A stretch of 64,000 bases of DNA from assembly GCA_028023455.1 (NCBI GenBank), contig JAQFVV010012535.1, positions 808,001 through 872,000 of the forward strand, read 5' to 3'. The DNA is from Epiperipatus broadwayi. Lineage: Eukaryota > Onychophora > Udeonychophora > Euonychophora > Peripatidae. This document shows, one piece after another, positions 1-11,801 of the stretch. The position numbers and the translations under genes were made by a program. Below the pieces are notes generated by a model. It ran no database searches. It was not told where the DNA came from and saw only the letters and a list, made by a program, of their open reading frames with translations. Every line of letters starts with the position of its first letter. The first letter of the stretch is position 1.

Positions 1-1570
1 ATTCTGCCTTTAAAAAAAGTCAACTGATATATCAGTTAAGAACTATCAGGTAAATGAGAAGAAAAACAATTGTGTTTCTAAATCTTAAACTCTGATAAAG
101 AAAAACCAATAAACTCACCATGTTGGCTAATGCAGTTAGTGAGTAGCCCATCTATGTTTATATACTACAGGAATAATCACATAGTAATAACAGCTGCAAT
201 GACAAAAACATATGGAGTGAACATTAGAACGTTGCATTGTTCAGTTCCTTTAAGATCTCAACCGAGGAATAAAAAGATTTCTTTTCAGTTAACAGCAAAC
301 TCTGGGTTAGGTTACAATATATATAAGTTTTCATCAGCATATATTTTATCTCATCCTAAATGTAATTGTAATCTATTTGCGCCTTTAATTTACTTTACTT
401 ATATAGTGACTTCATTTGTTTTATATGCATATAAAGTTAATTAGAACTAGTAGTAAAATTATGATAAAACAATCTAAAGACTAAGAAACATCTCAAAAGT
501 AAAATGTATTAACTATACACAACATAATGATTATTCAATATATATATATACTATGTGTGTGTGCTTAATTGAAACCAGATATTAAAATTTGAAGTTTATA
601 TCCGGGCTAAAAAAATCTGTTGTTTAATAAATGATTAGTGATAATCATTAATGTATTTATCTAAAGTAAATCATATTAAAATTATGAGTGGAGTAAATTT
701 GATATTTGTAAATCAAAATATGATAAATACTGAACATCTAATAAAAATATATCTAATAGACTAAGATTTGGGCCAACTGATAAATCTTGATTTAGCATAA
801 AATGCATCTCGGGTATCATTTGCAACAGTGTTTGATAGAGTGAAGGCAATTAATTACCTCTATAACACATCAATTATGTAGAGTAAATTTAACATAAATG
901 TGATTACTGTAATCATTATTCATTTTTATCCATATATTTAGCTGTTCAGATTATCTAAGTAATTTATCATACAAAACTTGTAGATTGGAAAGCTATATGC
1001 AAAAATTGGGAGAAATTGAGAATAATTTATAAGCATTTGACACATATTGTAGTCAAAATTGCCTTCGAGATATCTAAGTGTTACAGCAAATAGAATTATA
1101 AATATTATTATATATTATAATAAAATGAATAAATATATCAACATTATATGCTGCAAGCATTTTGATTTGGAATTGCTACTATTCTTATGCTATCTAAGTC
1201 TGCAGTAAGTATAAATAAAAGTCATTAAAGTATGAATATGGAAACAATCAGAAAAATCAAAAGTAAATATTTAAAAGTCAGCAATAAAGAAAATGTATGT
1301 ACATGGCTGACAAAAGAAATGGCTTGAAAAATGTATACTACATTTGAAAGCTAAAACAGGCAAAACTCTCCATATAGTAATGCCATTCAGTGCAAACCAG
1401 AATAATCAATGGCTGCAAGAAGATTTGTGCATAAAATCCCTATCTAGTGCCTACTCATCCAATGTCCCCAGACTAATTTCTAGCTTGTGGCTTTATCATG
1501 TGATATTATGTGACCTTTGAAAGTTCTGACAAAATCCTATGAATTATATGAACTACAATATAAATTGTAG
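1..1570. other. A+T-rich intron-like DNA at the left edge
   Basis: No convincing gene. Segments at about 0.84-1.11 kb resemble 32.0-32.4 kb (for example ATTTAGCTGTTCAGATTATC against ATTTAGATTGTCAGCTGTCA, both followed by AAGTAATT), so this is another piece of the duplicated intron material. A plus-strand reading frame at 130-444 (104 codons) has a less A+T-rich stretch at 180-310 (peptide fragment KKISFQLTANSGLGYN), but no clear splice sites or homologue. I do not call it. Confidence 0.45.
1344..1500. mobile_element. MITE fragment, same family as 48251-48436
   Basis: Matches the 48.3-kb element over CAGGCAAAACTCTCCATA, the internal AATAATCAATGG and the TGCATAAAATCCC...ATCTAGTGCCTACT block, but lacks a clear right terminal repeat. 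It is an older, truncated copy. Confidence 0.6.
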
Positions 1571-1796
1571 GTACAAATCATAGATGCAAATTTAAGTTTT
1601 ATTTGTAATTATTTTCTGCTTTAAATATAATCTGTTTTATAATTTTAAATATTGCTTTGGAATGCATACTGATTTAACCTTTCAATAAATGTATAGCACA
1701 TCTATTTCAAATCAGTGTTAAACAATTTATTAATTAACATAATGTATATATAAATATTAAATTTATTAAGTGCTAGCAGATGATCTAATAATAATT

Positions 1797-2088
1797 TGAA
1801 AGGCTAAAACCTTCTACAGAAGCATCTTAAAAATGCTTATGTAACAGCCAATCAAATGCAATAATGACTGCATGTGGAATTTTCAATTCTCAAACACAAG
1901 CCAAAACTACCAGAAAAAGATGGGACCTGCCTTCTTCTCACTTAAATGTATATATAAATAAGTCAGACTCAAGCATTCTGAACTAAGAGTGTGAAGAATT
2001 GAGAGTTTCATGTGCAGTCATTATTGCACCTGATTGGCTGTCACATAAGCATTTTTAAGGCACTTCTGTAGAAGGTTTTAGCCTTTCA
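1797..2088. mobile_element. MITE with about 95-bp terminal inverted repeats
   Basis: The left arm (TGAAAGGCTAAAACCTTCTA onwards to about 1893) is the reverse complement of the right arm, which ends TAGAAGGTTTTAGCCTTTCA. The 100-bp centre has no reading frame. Target duplications are unclear because the flanks are simple ATT repeats that extend the palindrome. It interrupts the module segment that is continuous at 5.8-6.0 kb. Confidence 0.8.
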
Positions 2089-2570
2089 CATTATTATAAT
2101 GTACATAATGAGTATTTGAACATATATACAATCATTTATAAGATGCATGTTATTGTTACATAAATTTATGTGTAAACTAGTTAGCTGTAGTACAGGTATT
2201 TTTTTATATAGACAATCTCACACCTTTACACTATTTGTATCCAATACTAACAACAATCTTTCACTGAAAACAAACATTTAATATTTTTTCTAAATATATA
2301 TGAAAACAACATAAGAACAATTACTATTTCTAATTGATAATTCTGTCGTTTTTGAACAAATATTTTAATTTATTTTGAATTGTTTACTGTTATTATATAA
2401 TGTTATATTAATTTAAAGGCATTGATTTTACTCATTTCACTATCAACATGCTTAATTCTATAATTATTATAAAATTGTATTAACTTCATAATTTGTCATT
2501 ATTTTGTGATTTGTGGATCCTTGGAGAATTACAGTTACTGTTAAAATAAAAAGAATGAGCAAATTATGAC

Positions 2571-2675
2571 ATTTTTTTTTTGAAAGTGTCATAGCATCGG
2601 CCGGGATGCGAACTCGCAACCCGGGCAACTGCCTGCAAGTGCAAGGCAGTCGCGCTGACCTCTCGACCACCAATG
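2571..2675 (-). mobile_element. Short tRNA-derived SINE
   Basis: On the minus strand a tRNA-like head (GGTGGTCGAGAGGTCAGCGC as box A region, GAGTTCGCATCCCGG as box B region) is followed by about 20 bases and a run of ten A. Degenerate direct repeats flank it (left CAAATTATGACA, right GACAATTAGGACA). It is clearly G+C-rich against its surroundings. The head does not fold into a full cloverleaf, so it is not called as a tRNA gene. The paralogous module at 12.5-12.6 kb lacks this insertion. Confidence 0.7.
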
Positions 2676-3194
2676 CAAGACAATTAGGACATTTTGATGT
2701 TGTGCATTTTAGATTAACACATTAATGAAGATTTCAAATTATAAGAACTACTTATTGTAAATCAAAAGATTTCATGTGGTGTTAGTTTGTATAGAAATTG
2801 TGGACTTAATCAGTGAAGTAGTTAATAGATTCACGCTCTTAAATCAAAATGCTTTAGATTCACTTATATATTTAGAATTTAGATCGAAGATAAGAGTGGC
2901 CGCTCTTGTTTTTTAAACTCATTAATCTTGTGTTTAGATTTGTAGAGGTCCTTACTGTCGCATTTTAGGCACATAGTCTTATGGATATAGCCTTAATAAA
3001 TATTATTAATGACTATTGTAATTTTATTTTTTTATAGAATCTTTATATTTAATTAAAGATTAAATTATCATTATTAAATATAATTATGAATATTATTTAT
3101 TTAATTCATTTCTTTTTTGTATTCATGCATGATATTTTAGATATATTGTAAAACTTTCAACCTCCACATACTCATTTAAAAGATAGAAATAAAG

Positions 3195-3335
3195 ACATGC
3201 AAAAATCAGTGATGTCTAACCAGCTGTCTCAATAGTTGACCAGATCTGCAATCGTTGGTACAACTCAGAAATACAATTTGATGATCATATGCTTCTTCGT
3301 CTGTATTTATCCATCATTGGTTTTAAGTGTCTGTA
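3195..3335 (-). other. Higher-complexity island of unknown nature
   Basis: Less A+T-rich than its surroundings. On the minus strand it follows a good acceptor (CTTTTTATTTCTACAG|AC), but in the phase used by the gene it meets a stop at once. A second AG (AATACAG|AC) opens about 30 codons to a stop (DEEAYDHQIVFLSC onward). It could be a terminal exon of the membrane protein gene or an unrelated transposon scrap; I cannot decide. Confidence 0.2.
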
Positions 3336-6300
3336 GAAATAAAAAGTTACAAGAATATTTAAAGAAATGAATGAAAGATTAAAAGAATATCTTAACTTCT
3401 CTAGTTTAGCTTTTCTATCTTATGTATAAATAAATACAACTCCATCAATAAATGTTTACTTTCATTTATTCATGGAGTTTCAGTAACTTTAAAATAAATT
3501 TTATCTACATTAGAGCAATCACAATTAATAGTTAAACTAATATAAAAAGCAAACAAAAATAATCTATAAATAAAAATTAAACTTAAGTTTGCTAATGAGG
3601 CAAATTACAATATTGATTTATAATCATTAAAATTTAGAAAGATTTTTAAAAAATCTTTTATTTTTAAAAAGCCATCAATAGTTTGTCTTGATTATTTTTT
3701 TAACTTAAAAAAAATGAAAAATTTATTCATTTAATAATGGTGGTTTCCTATTTGGGAAATCAGATAGTGTTTATGCATACTATTTACTTTGACTGACTTT
3801 CCTATATATTTTTTATTATGCTTAATTTAAGAAAAAAAATTGCAATATTCACTCAAAAGGAAAAGAAAAAAGTTAATTAATGTTTTGTGATTGAGTAGCT
3901 ACCCAATTATTCATTTTGATATGTTTTGAATTTTATAATGGTGCAGAGATCACTGTAGCTTTTCTTCATTATTTTGTGGATTTCTATAATGTTAAAGTAC
4001 ATACCATAAAAATTGGTTTAAAATTATTAGCTGAAAAAAAATTGCATATGGAAAAAGCCAGATTTATTTTATTTTGATCTCAATAGAAACAATATTTTCT
4101 GATTGTTGGATTGTTTTCCTGAAGGCAATATTGAATTTTTTTTTTTAAAAAAAAATAAAAAAAAATTGCTGTTTTCAATAATTTGCTTACATATTTAAGG
4201 TTATTTATGCAATATTTTTTATAAAATACTTATTTTAAACCCAAAACCTGCATGACTACAATTACATTTTATTTGAAAATATTTATTTTTAAGAAGACAA
4301 GTCATAAAAAGTTTGTTATAGTAAAATAGAAGCAGTTCTTAGTAGCTAACAAAAATATCTATTATAAACATTGGTAAAGAAATTTCTTTTAAAATTTTAA
4401 AATAATTAATTATGAATTTTAAGACATTTTCTTTTTTTAAATAATGTCTGACTTAAATTTTTTTGAATTTCAAAAGTTTAATTCAAATGATAAATATTTA
4501 ATTCTACAAACTTTTTCAATAAACAAATTATTTTCAATATGCAAAGTGCCATTATTATAGTTAAAAATACTGTTTAATAATTTATTTTCCTATTTTGCAA
4601 AATTCAAAGAATAATTTTAGAATATCTATTGCTTGAAAATTTACATTTGTAATAAATAAGATAAGATTTTCAATATATGATATAGAAAAAAGATTTAATT
4701 GTAAACATAAAATATTGCAAATATGGAAAAAATTCTATACTAAAGGTATTTCAAATAGGAAAAGAAAAGCTGGATCCTCAAAGAGTTATTAAATATCTAT
4801 TAACTTTATCTTATGTTTTAGCAAAGACTAAAACACTTTTTTTTTTCAAATTATTAGCAAAAATGATTATGCTAATTATTTTTTATTTTCAATTGTTTGG
4901 AATTTATAAATTACATTTGATTCTACTGATGATATTAAGCTATATTTGTCCTATCACTCTTTTTTAATGTTTTCAATGTTAAATATATAGTAATAAAAGC
5001 AAAAATAATTCAACAGAAGTCTAAAAATAATATTTTTATTTTTTAATAAACTATTTCACATAAAATTAAATAATTATTGTTAAACCAAATATTATAAATT
5101 GTTAAAACAGCAAATAATTTTATTTTTGTTTGTTTAAAATTTAGTTATAAACCAACTAAGCAAAAAAAAAAATTAAGTCTGACTAAAATACATAAATTTT
5201 ATAAAATTCTATTTAAATATATATGTAAAAACATAAAAGCAGTCTACACTTAAAAAATAACAATCTCAATCTGTTGTCAAGGCAACCCCCTTTTTACAAT
5301 AAATGTATATAATTAAATTTGTAAAGTGCATAGTCATTATGTAAAGTAATACATAATAAGGCTATAACCTTAAGACCATGCACTTGAAAAATGACAGTAA
5401 AATCTTAACACAAGATTTATTGAATATGTAATTGCATGTATGCATTCAGTGACATTATTATTATTTCAAAACTTTTCATTTTTGAGACTTTTTAAATTAA
5501 TGATATTAATGAATTATGTAGTTATATAATAGCAATTAAACAATATAGCTGATACAAATTCCTTAGAATTTTTCTTTATGTTTTAAAAGCATTATGTAAA
5601 TATTAAATAACTAATTCAATACTCCAGTATCTAATATAGATATCAAAATTATTCTGTATCTTATTTTATTTTTAATAGATTTAGAGTATCATATAAATTA
5701 TGTGTTTAACTTTAAATTAGTGCTGGATCTTTATACCATAAGAATAGTATAAAAATAATTATTGTTTTATTAAATATAAATAATTTTAATATTTATAATT
5801 ATTTTCCAATTTAAATCTAATATTTTTAATGGACTGTGCAATACACAGTGATTTAATCTTTCAATCTATGCATAGCACACACCCCTCACATCTGTGTTAA
5901 TAATTCATCAATTGATAAAACAAAATATGATGTGTGTTTAGACATTTCAGTAATATGTATGCATTTATCTATAAAATACATATTATTACATAAAGATTTG
6001 TGTACACTACTCTTTGATTTCAGTTTTGAAATCAAGATGTAGCACCTACATATCTCACCATAACCAGATACTAAAGTAAACATAATATCACATTTATTTA
6101 TTCTTGTTTCCATAGTTGTATTGTAGGTCAGAGCGAAATATGTGTGTAGGTTTTCAATTACTAGTAACAAAATATTTACTTGTTGTGTAGTAAAGCATTT
6201 TTGTATATTATTAATTTTTCTCTTTTATGTAATAGTAAATACATTTAATTTATATGTACATATATTACATTTAATAATAATAATAATGAGTAACATAATA

Positions 6301-6591
6301 ATTTTCTTTAAAATACCTTGGAGCAAATTATATATATAATGTGAAATAATAATGAGGATAGTATGTCTAATAAATAACAGTAGCAAATCTTACAGTAATA
6401 AACATGTTTTTAAAAATACTAGCTGATCTTCATTATTAAACTCTTTTCTTACAGAAGTCTACTTCTAAACATGAGATATCTGAATTGTGTCTTATAAAGG
6501 GTGGTGACCAGTAATTTTAATCATTACTCTTTAACAAAGTTTGCACACTCATCTCAACAATGTATTATCACATAAATTTTCTAGTCAATTA

Positions 6592-6600
6592 ATCTCTCTT

Positions 6601-6632
<32 letters not shown>
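6592..6632. repeat. (TC)n(TA)n microsatellite
   Basis: A TC dinucleotide run passes directly into a TA run. Nothing else is visible here. Confidence 0.95.
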
Positions 6633-6797
6633 AATTTACATTTGTAATGGTTTTTTGTAATACAATTTGAATCTAATTGATAACGACTACATAGATAGTT
6701 GAAAGTACTTCTATTAAATTGTGATATATATTTGTTTTTAAAATATTTTTTACTGTATTAATTATTGTATTGTTTTGAATAATTATATTATATATAT

Positions 6798-8991
6798 TAT
6801 AACGGTCAGGGATTTGGAGATCAATCGAGTCTTACCGTATCTACTGTACAGGGTACCACTAGGTTACTCGAATCTAGAAAATTTATAAAGTAGACAGATA
6901 CGCGCTGTTAAGATCACGACCGCCAGCCCTAGACACTAGCTCCTTGAGACGCAGAAACTTAACATATTTATTAAAATATATTTTTAATAGAGAATAATAA
7001 AAACAATCACTAGATCACTGCCAATACTATTAACACACAAAAAGATTTTATTTACGTATATATAAGTAATAATACACAAACCCTTTTTTTAAAAAAAAAT
7101 AATTTTTACAACAAAAGAAAAAATTTATGTTTTACTCTGTTTCATTATTATTATTTTATTTATTTTAACTTTTATTTTTAATCTTAGAAATGTTGAGTAT
7201 AGATAGACTACCCAGACAACGCACTTAAAAGATCTTCAAACATTTGACTCCAGGCTAAAAGTCCACAGCCACACCAATGCTCGCTTCCAGATATATATCC
7301 ACAACCAATGCAATGTGAACATGTTAGCATAGAATCACGCTGACAGGAAGGTGCATCTTATTGGAGAAAACATGACCTTCGTCCAGTACAGGAAATGGCT
7401 GGCAAAGGAATCATGCATGTAATATATAAAAAAGAATAAAGCTTCGTATGGATGGGAGAGCGGTCTATCTTGCTGGCTTATCGTCCCAATCCATAGAGCT
7501 GGAATGGGTCAATGGCGCAGGAAATACGTCTGCATCCATTGCAATGCTATGACTACCTCTTTAGGGTCATGCATTCAGTTGGACTCATCACCCTTATGTG
7601 CTAACACACTTCACATTACATTGATATAAACATCTATATATCTCACTACCAGCATTGACACAACTACAAAACAAATAGTCCGAAATCAAATACATATATT
7701 TAAATGAGTCAAAGCAGCTATCCATACTCAACTTAAATTTAAGTCAATTTAATAATTTAATTCTTAAAAAAAAAAACAATATTTAGTTTACAGTATTTAA
7801 CCTATTTTAAAATTACGTTGCATTCATTATATTTAACTTTTTTTTTTCACCACAAATACTATTTTTAACCTATTTTTAAAATTTAATAATGCACAAATAA
7901 CGATAGGTGTTTTTATCTTTAAATTTAAGTTTGCAATCGCAAACCCCTACCCTATTACAAACAGACCTTATACTAAGTATAAATATAAAAAAAAACAATA
8001 CATATTTTAAGAGATTACATTTTAACTTTAGATCAGAGTTTAAAATTGCAAAGTTTATAAAAGATAAAGTTCAGGTTTGTTCAGGAAAGAAAGTTTATAG
8101 TTCATTTTTAGAACAAATAAAGTTCGAAGATTTTAACTTAAAGAGAGTTTAGATTTCATTTTATCATTTATAAATCTATACTTTCCTTTGTCCGAGCTCG
8201 TTCCTTTGCAATGAAGATCTATGAAGACTTATGACGATTTACGATGATTTCTGAAGACGGGATTCGTGGTTCAATCCGTGGAGATGAAAGCTGCCTTCGG
8301 CTGGCCGAACCAAAGGAAGCACGATGAAGCTGATTACATTCTTAGTGATGGTGACAATAGCTTTTTAAATTTCTATTTTCACTTTCAGCAAAGACGAATG
8401 AATTTAAAACATTAATTTTCTAATTCTCCAATTAATTATTTCTTTTGAATTCTTCCTTTTATAGTCCTGAGGCATCTTATCTCTGGAATGCAAGGATCTA
8501 TCAAACATATTTCATATCTATATTTCATTGCTTCATTGAGTTTGTGGCCAAGTAGATTTTGGATTTGTGGCTAACTAGATTTTGTGTTTGTGGCTATGTG
8601 GATTTTTCCACTGAGGTCTGTGTCTATATCTTTGGGCGGGAAAAGCAAGTCTTTTGTTTCTACTCCTTGACTCTTATCTATTTCATAATCATCTTTTCAA
8701 TGGTCATTTTGCCCTAAGGATCTGTTTGTAATTTTTATTTTTACGATTAATTATTTTTTAAAATCAAAAGGCTTTTTATTATATTTTATTTAAAGATTAG
8801 AATCTTTGCTTCGATTCTATAATTTTTTTAAAACTTATTTTATTTCAATATTTAAATCAAACATATTAATAAATTAATGATGCATTATTTGTGCATTTTG
8901 AACGTTCGTGCTTTTAATTCAGTATTAGATATTTACAAAAAAATTAAGTATTAGAATTTAAATGTAACATATATATATATATCCCGTTACA
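6798..8991 (+). mobile_element. Probable solo LTR (about 2.2 kb)
   Basis: The block starts TATAACGGTCAGGG and ends ATCCCGTTACA, close to the TGTAACGG...CCGTTACA pattern of LTRs with one decayed terminal base. It is richer in G+C (7.2-7.65 and 8.2-8.35 kb) than its flanks and has no open frame of note. It sits where the intron module (ending about 6.79 kb) should run straight into the array-type spacer that resumes at about 9.0 kb. Flanks are TA repeats, so a target duplication cannot be verified, and strand is a guess. Confidence 0.45.
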
Positions 8992-9132
8992 ATATATATA
9001 TATAATTACAGCACTCCTACTTTATCCTGTTATATAAGCTGGCATGTCAACATGTATCCAATCACTTTGTAAAAATATCCTCATATCGACAAAACATTTT
9101 GTTACAATACATTTATTTTATATACAAAACTT
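8992..9132 (-). other. Residual array-type spacer
   Basis: Holds AAAAATATCCTCATATCGAC and GTTACAATACATTTAT, the conserved spacer motifs of the exon array, so it is array-flank sequence cut off from the array by the repeat at 9133-9895. No exon is visible in it. Confidence 0.55.
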
Positions 9133-9895
9133 GCAAAATAAGCTCTTATCAAGTTTTGATATCCCCAGACTGGTTTCTGCTACTGGTGTCATCAGTGAGG
9201 TGCCAGGATATTCAAGCATTAGATTAAAAATACCAGGACAAGCCCAGCACTTTATCTAATGTATAACTATTAAGTAGAAAATCTGAAATTTTCAGACATC
9301 CATATGTCTTCCAATCCAGCTATTTAACTTAAATAGCCATATGGGACTGAACTAAGTTCATATACACCATATATTAATAGCTTTAGCAATATAAAATCAG
9401 CAAAGTCTTAATAACAAAAAATAAAATTACAAAAGAATCAAGTCAGATGTCACATGACCTAATTTAATAAGCTTGTATTTACAAATGTTATATGTAGAGC
9501 TCGCAAAATAAGCTGACTGGTTTCTGCTACTGACATCATCAGTGAAGTGCCAGGATATTTAAGCGTTCGATTAAAACTATCAGGACAAGCCCATCACTTT
9601 ATCTAATGTATAACTATTAAGTAGAAAATCTGAAATTTTCAGACATTCATATGTCTTCCAATCCAACTATCTAACTTAAATAGCCATGTGGGACTGAACT
9701 AAGTTCAGATACACCACGTATTAGTAGTTTTAGCAATATAAAATTGTCAATGCCTTAATAGCAAAAAATAAAATTACAAAAGAATCAAGTCAGATGTCAC
9801 ATGACCTAATTTAATTTTATTTTGTGGGCTCTATATATAACATTTGTAAATACAAGCTTATTAAATTAGGTCATGTGACATCTGACCTGATTCTT
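9133..9895. repeat. Tandem and inverted copies of an interspersed repeat
   Basis: Two direct copies of a roughly 370-bp unit start near 9133 and 9503 (GCAAAATAAGCT, then CTGGTTTCTGCTACTG, TCAGTGA, GTGCCAGGATATT). A short inverted copy of the unit end follows at about 9830-9895 (CATTTGTAAATACAAGCTTA in inverted order). A relative lies at 30595-30976. The block is inserted in an array spacer: the motif AATACATTTAT occurs at both edges and may be the target duplication. Confidence 0.6.
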
Positions 9896-9981
9896 TTATA
9901 ATACATTTATATATGTATGAGGGGGTGAGTGTGTGCAGACATGCGTATGTGTATTAGTAATAGTAAAATATTAAGGCTTAC

Positions 9982-10044
9982 CAATTATAGAGATATTTGG
10001 TTTAGTTATAAAATGTTTTGTTTTTTCAGTAACTGTAGAACTTT
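9982..10044 (-). pseudogene. Array exon 9: open frame but damaged acceptor
   Basis: Still open for SSTVTEKTKHFITKPNISII and with a good donor (TTG|GTAAGCC), but the aligned acceptor TATAG has become TATTG, so the normal 3' splice site is missing. It is the most diverged copy and the last one in transcription. It may be skipped, or use another AG such as CTACAG five codons in (in phase, as in the 29.2-kb copy). I therefore treat it as a probable decaying exon. Confidence 0.55.
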
Positions 10045-10209
10045 CAATAAATAAATAAAAAGCAAAGTAACCTTGGCGTATCATTTAGTAGAAATATCCT
10101 CATATTGACAAACATTCTGCTACATTGTATTTAAATGTATGTAGGTGTGGGTGTGTGTAATCATGCTTATGTGTATGTATATTAATAATAATAAAAAACT
10201 AAGACTTAC

Positions 10210-10272
10210 CAGTTATAATGATATTCGGTATAGTTGTAAAATGTTTTATTTCTTCAGTAACTGTAGAACGCT
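10210..10272 (-). CDS. Array exon 8
   Basis: Encodes RSTVTEEIKHFTTIPNIIIT. Acceptor (TTATAG|AG) and donor (CTG|GTAAGTC) are intact. The sequon is lost by S to I. It shares the R-to-H change of array exon 3. Confidence 0.72.
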
Positions 10273-10419
10273 CTATAAGTAAAAAACGAAGTATTCTTAG
10301 CCTATCATTTAATAGAAATATCCTCATGTTGACAAACATTCTTGTACAGTACATTTATATGTGTACGTAGACATGTTAATGTGTATGTGCATTAATAACA
10401 GTAAAAAATTAAGGCTCAC

Positions 10420-10476
10420 CAGTTATAAAGACATCCGGTATAGTTGTAAAACGTTTTGCTTCTTCGGTCGAACGTT
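10420..10476 (-). CDS. Array exon 7 (57 nt, in-frame two-codon deletion)
   Basis: Encodes RSTEEAKRFTTIPDVFIT. It lacks exactly six bases (codons V4-T5), so the frame is kept. The donor is the acceptable variant CTG|GTGAGCC and the acceptor is TTACAG|AA. The glycosylation sequon is lost (NIS to DVF). An exact multiple-of-three deletion is what selection for frame would leave, though one case is weak evidence. Confidence 0.7.
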
Positions 10477-10638
10477 CTGTAAGTTAAAAAAAAATATCTT
10501 GGCCTACCATTTAATAGAAATATCCTCATGTGGACAAACATTCTGTTGCAATACATTTATATATGTACGTGGGCGTGGGTGTGTGTAGATATGTTAATTT
10601 GTACGTGTATTGATAATAGTAAAAAAATTAAGGCTTAC

Positions 10639-10701
10639 CAGTTATAGAAATATTCGATATAGTTGTAAAACGTTTTGCTTCTTCTGTAACTGTAGAACGT
10701 T
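10639..10701 (-). CDS. Array exon 6
   Basis: Encodes RSTVTEEAKRFTTISNISIT. Splice sites are intact. The Pro before the sequon has become Ser, and the Ile of NIS uses ATT instead of ATC. Confidence 0.75.
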
Positions 10702-10868
10702 CTATAAGTTTAAAAAAAAAAGTAATCTTGGCCCTATCATTTAATAGAAATATAATCATTTCGACAAACATTATTTATTGGCTTACAGTACATTTCTATA
10801 CGTACGTGGTGCGAATGTGTATGTTAATGTGTACATGTATTAATAATAGTAAAACAATTAAGGCTTAC

Positions 10869-10931
10869 CAGTTATAGAGATATTCGGTATAGTTGTAAAA
10901 CGTTTTGCTTCTTCTGTATCTGTAGAACGTT
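10869..10931 (-). CDS. Array exon 5
   Basis: Encodes RSTDTEEAKRFTTIPNISIT with intact splice sites. One amino-acid change (D for V at position 4). Its spacer is almost identical to that of the next unit, which suggests a recent duplication of this pair. Confidence 0.75.
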
Positions 10932-11095
10932 CTATAAGTTAAAAAAAAGTAATCTTGGCCCTATCATTTAATAGAAATATACTCATATCGACAAACATTG
11001 TTTATTGGCTTACAGTACATTTCTATACGTACGTGGTGTGAATGTGTATGTTAATGTGTACATGTATTAATAATAGTAAAACAATTAAGGCTTAC

Positions 11096-11158
11096 CAGTT
11101 ATAGAGATATTCGGTATAGTTGTAAAACGTTTTGCTTCTTCTGTAACTGTAAAACGTT
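11096..11158 (-). CDS. Array exon 4
   Basis: Encodes RFTVTEEAKRFTTIPNISIT with intact splice sites (TTATAG|AA and CTG|GTAAGCC). One amino-acid change from the common unit (F for S at position 2). Part of the homogeneous core of the array. Confidence 0.75.
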
Positions 11159-11301
11159 CTATAAGTTAAAAAAAGTAATCTTGGCCTTAATAAAAAATAT
11201 ACTTATATCGACAAACGTTCTGTTACAATACCGTGGTGTGAATGTGTATAGACATGTTAATGTGTACGTGTATTAATAATAGTAAAAAAAATAAGGCTTA
11301 C

Positions 11302-11364
11302 CAGTTATAGAGATATTCGGTATAGTTGTAAAATGTTTTGCTTCTTCGGTAATTGTAGAACGCT
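11302..11364 (-). CDS. Array exon 3
   Basis: Encodes RSTITEEAKHFTTIPNISIT. The acceptor is TTTATAG|AG and the donor CTG|GTAAGCC. The Thr codon at position 5 is ACC here and ACA or ACT in other copies, a silent change. The sequon is intact. Confidence 0.75.
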
Positions 11365-11533
11365 CTATAAATAAAATAAAAAAAGGAAGTAATATTGGCC
11401 TATCATTTAATAGAAATAGTTTGATGTCGACAAATGTTCTGTTATAATATATCTATATATGTACGTGAGTGTGGGTGTGTGTAGACAAGTTAATGCGTAC
11501 GTGTATTAATAATAGTAAAAAATTAAGGCTTAC

Positions 11534-11596
11534 CAGTTATAGAGATATTCGGTATAGTTGTAAAACGTTTTGTTTCTTCTGTAACTGCAGAACGCT
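11534..11596 (-). CDS. Array exon 2
   Basis: Encodes RSAVTEETKRFTTIPNISIT with intact acceptor (TTATAG|AG) and donor (CTG|GTAAGCC). The two changes from the common unit are A for T at position 3 and T for A at position 8. The sequon is intact. Confidence 0.75.
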
Positions 11597-11738
11597 CTAT
11601 AAGTTAAAAAAAAGTAATCTTGGCCTTAATAAAAATATACTCATATCGACAAATAATCTGTTACAATACCATGGTGTGAATGTGTATAGACATGTTAATG
11701 TGTACGTGTATTAATAATAGTAAAAAATTAAGGCTTAC

Positions 11739-11801
11739 CAGTTATAGAGATATTCGGTATAGTTGAAAAAGGTGTTGCTTCTTCAGTAACTGTAGAATAT
11801 T
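11739..11801 (-). CDS. Array exon 1 (first in transcription)
   Basis: Encodes YSTVTEEATPFSTIPNISIT. Acceptor TTATAG|AA and donor CTG|GTAAGCC are intact. It differs from the core copies at the first residue (Y for R) and in the middle (ATPFS for AKRFT), as expected for an edge copy. The sequon NIS is kept. When joined to the 29.2-kb exon the split codon would be A+AA (Lys); to its neighbour, G+AG (Glu). Confidence 0.72.

Larger units (their letters stand above)
1571..6790. repeat. Intron module, copy I (ancient duplicated intron segments)
   Basis: This non-coding block matches other parts of the window piece by piece. 1.65-2.23 and 5.76-6.07 kb resemble each other and 24.84-25.1 kb. 2.19-3.1 kb resembles 12.2-12.8 and 27.9-28.46 kb. 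3.48-3.74 kb resembles 18.25-18.5 kb. 4.74-5.16 kb resembles 23.49-24.36 kb with a MITE removed. 6.44-6.60 kb resembles 25.50-25.69, 28.90-29.08 and 42.24-42.64 kb. The matches are diverged with many indels but keep order. Short reading frames here (for example 5886-6170) are not kept in the paralogous copies. A SINE and a MITE are inserted. Confidence 0.65.

Noticed and set aside
2594-2672. A tRNA gene on the minus strand
   Set aside because: Box-like motifs are present, but the arms do not pair as a cloverleaf and an A-tail with flanking duplications shows a SINE.
5886-6170. 94-codon minus-strand frame, partly alignable with 24931-25116
   Set aside because: The third copy of the same segment (near 2.1-2.2 kb) has a stop and indels, so the shared openness follows from shared intron ancestry.
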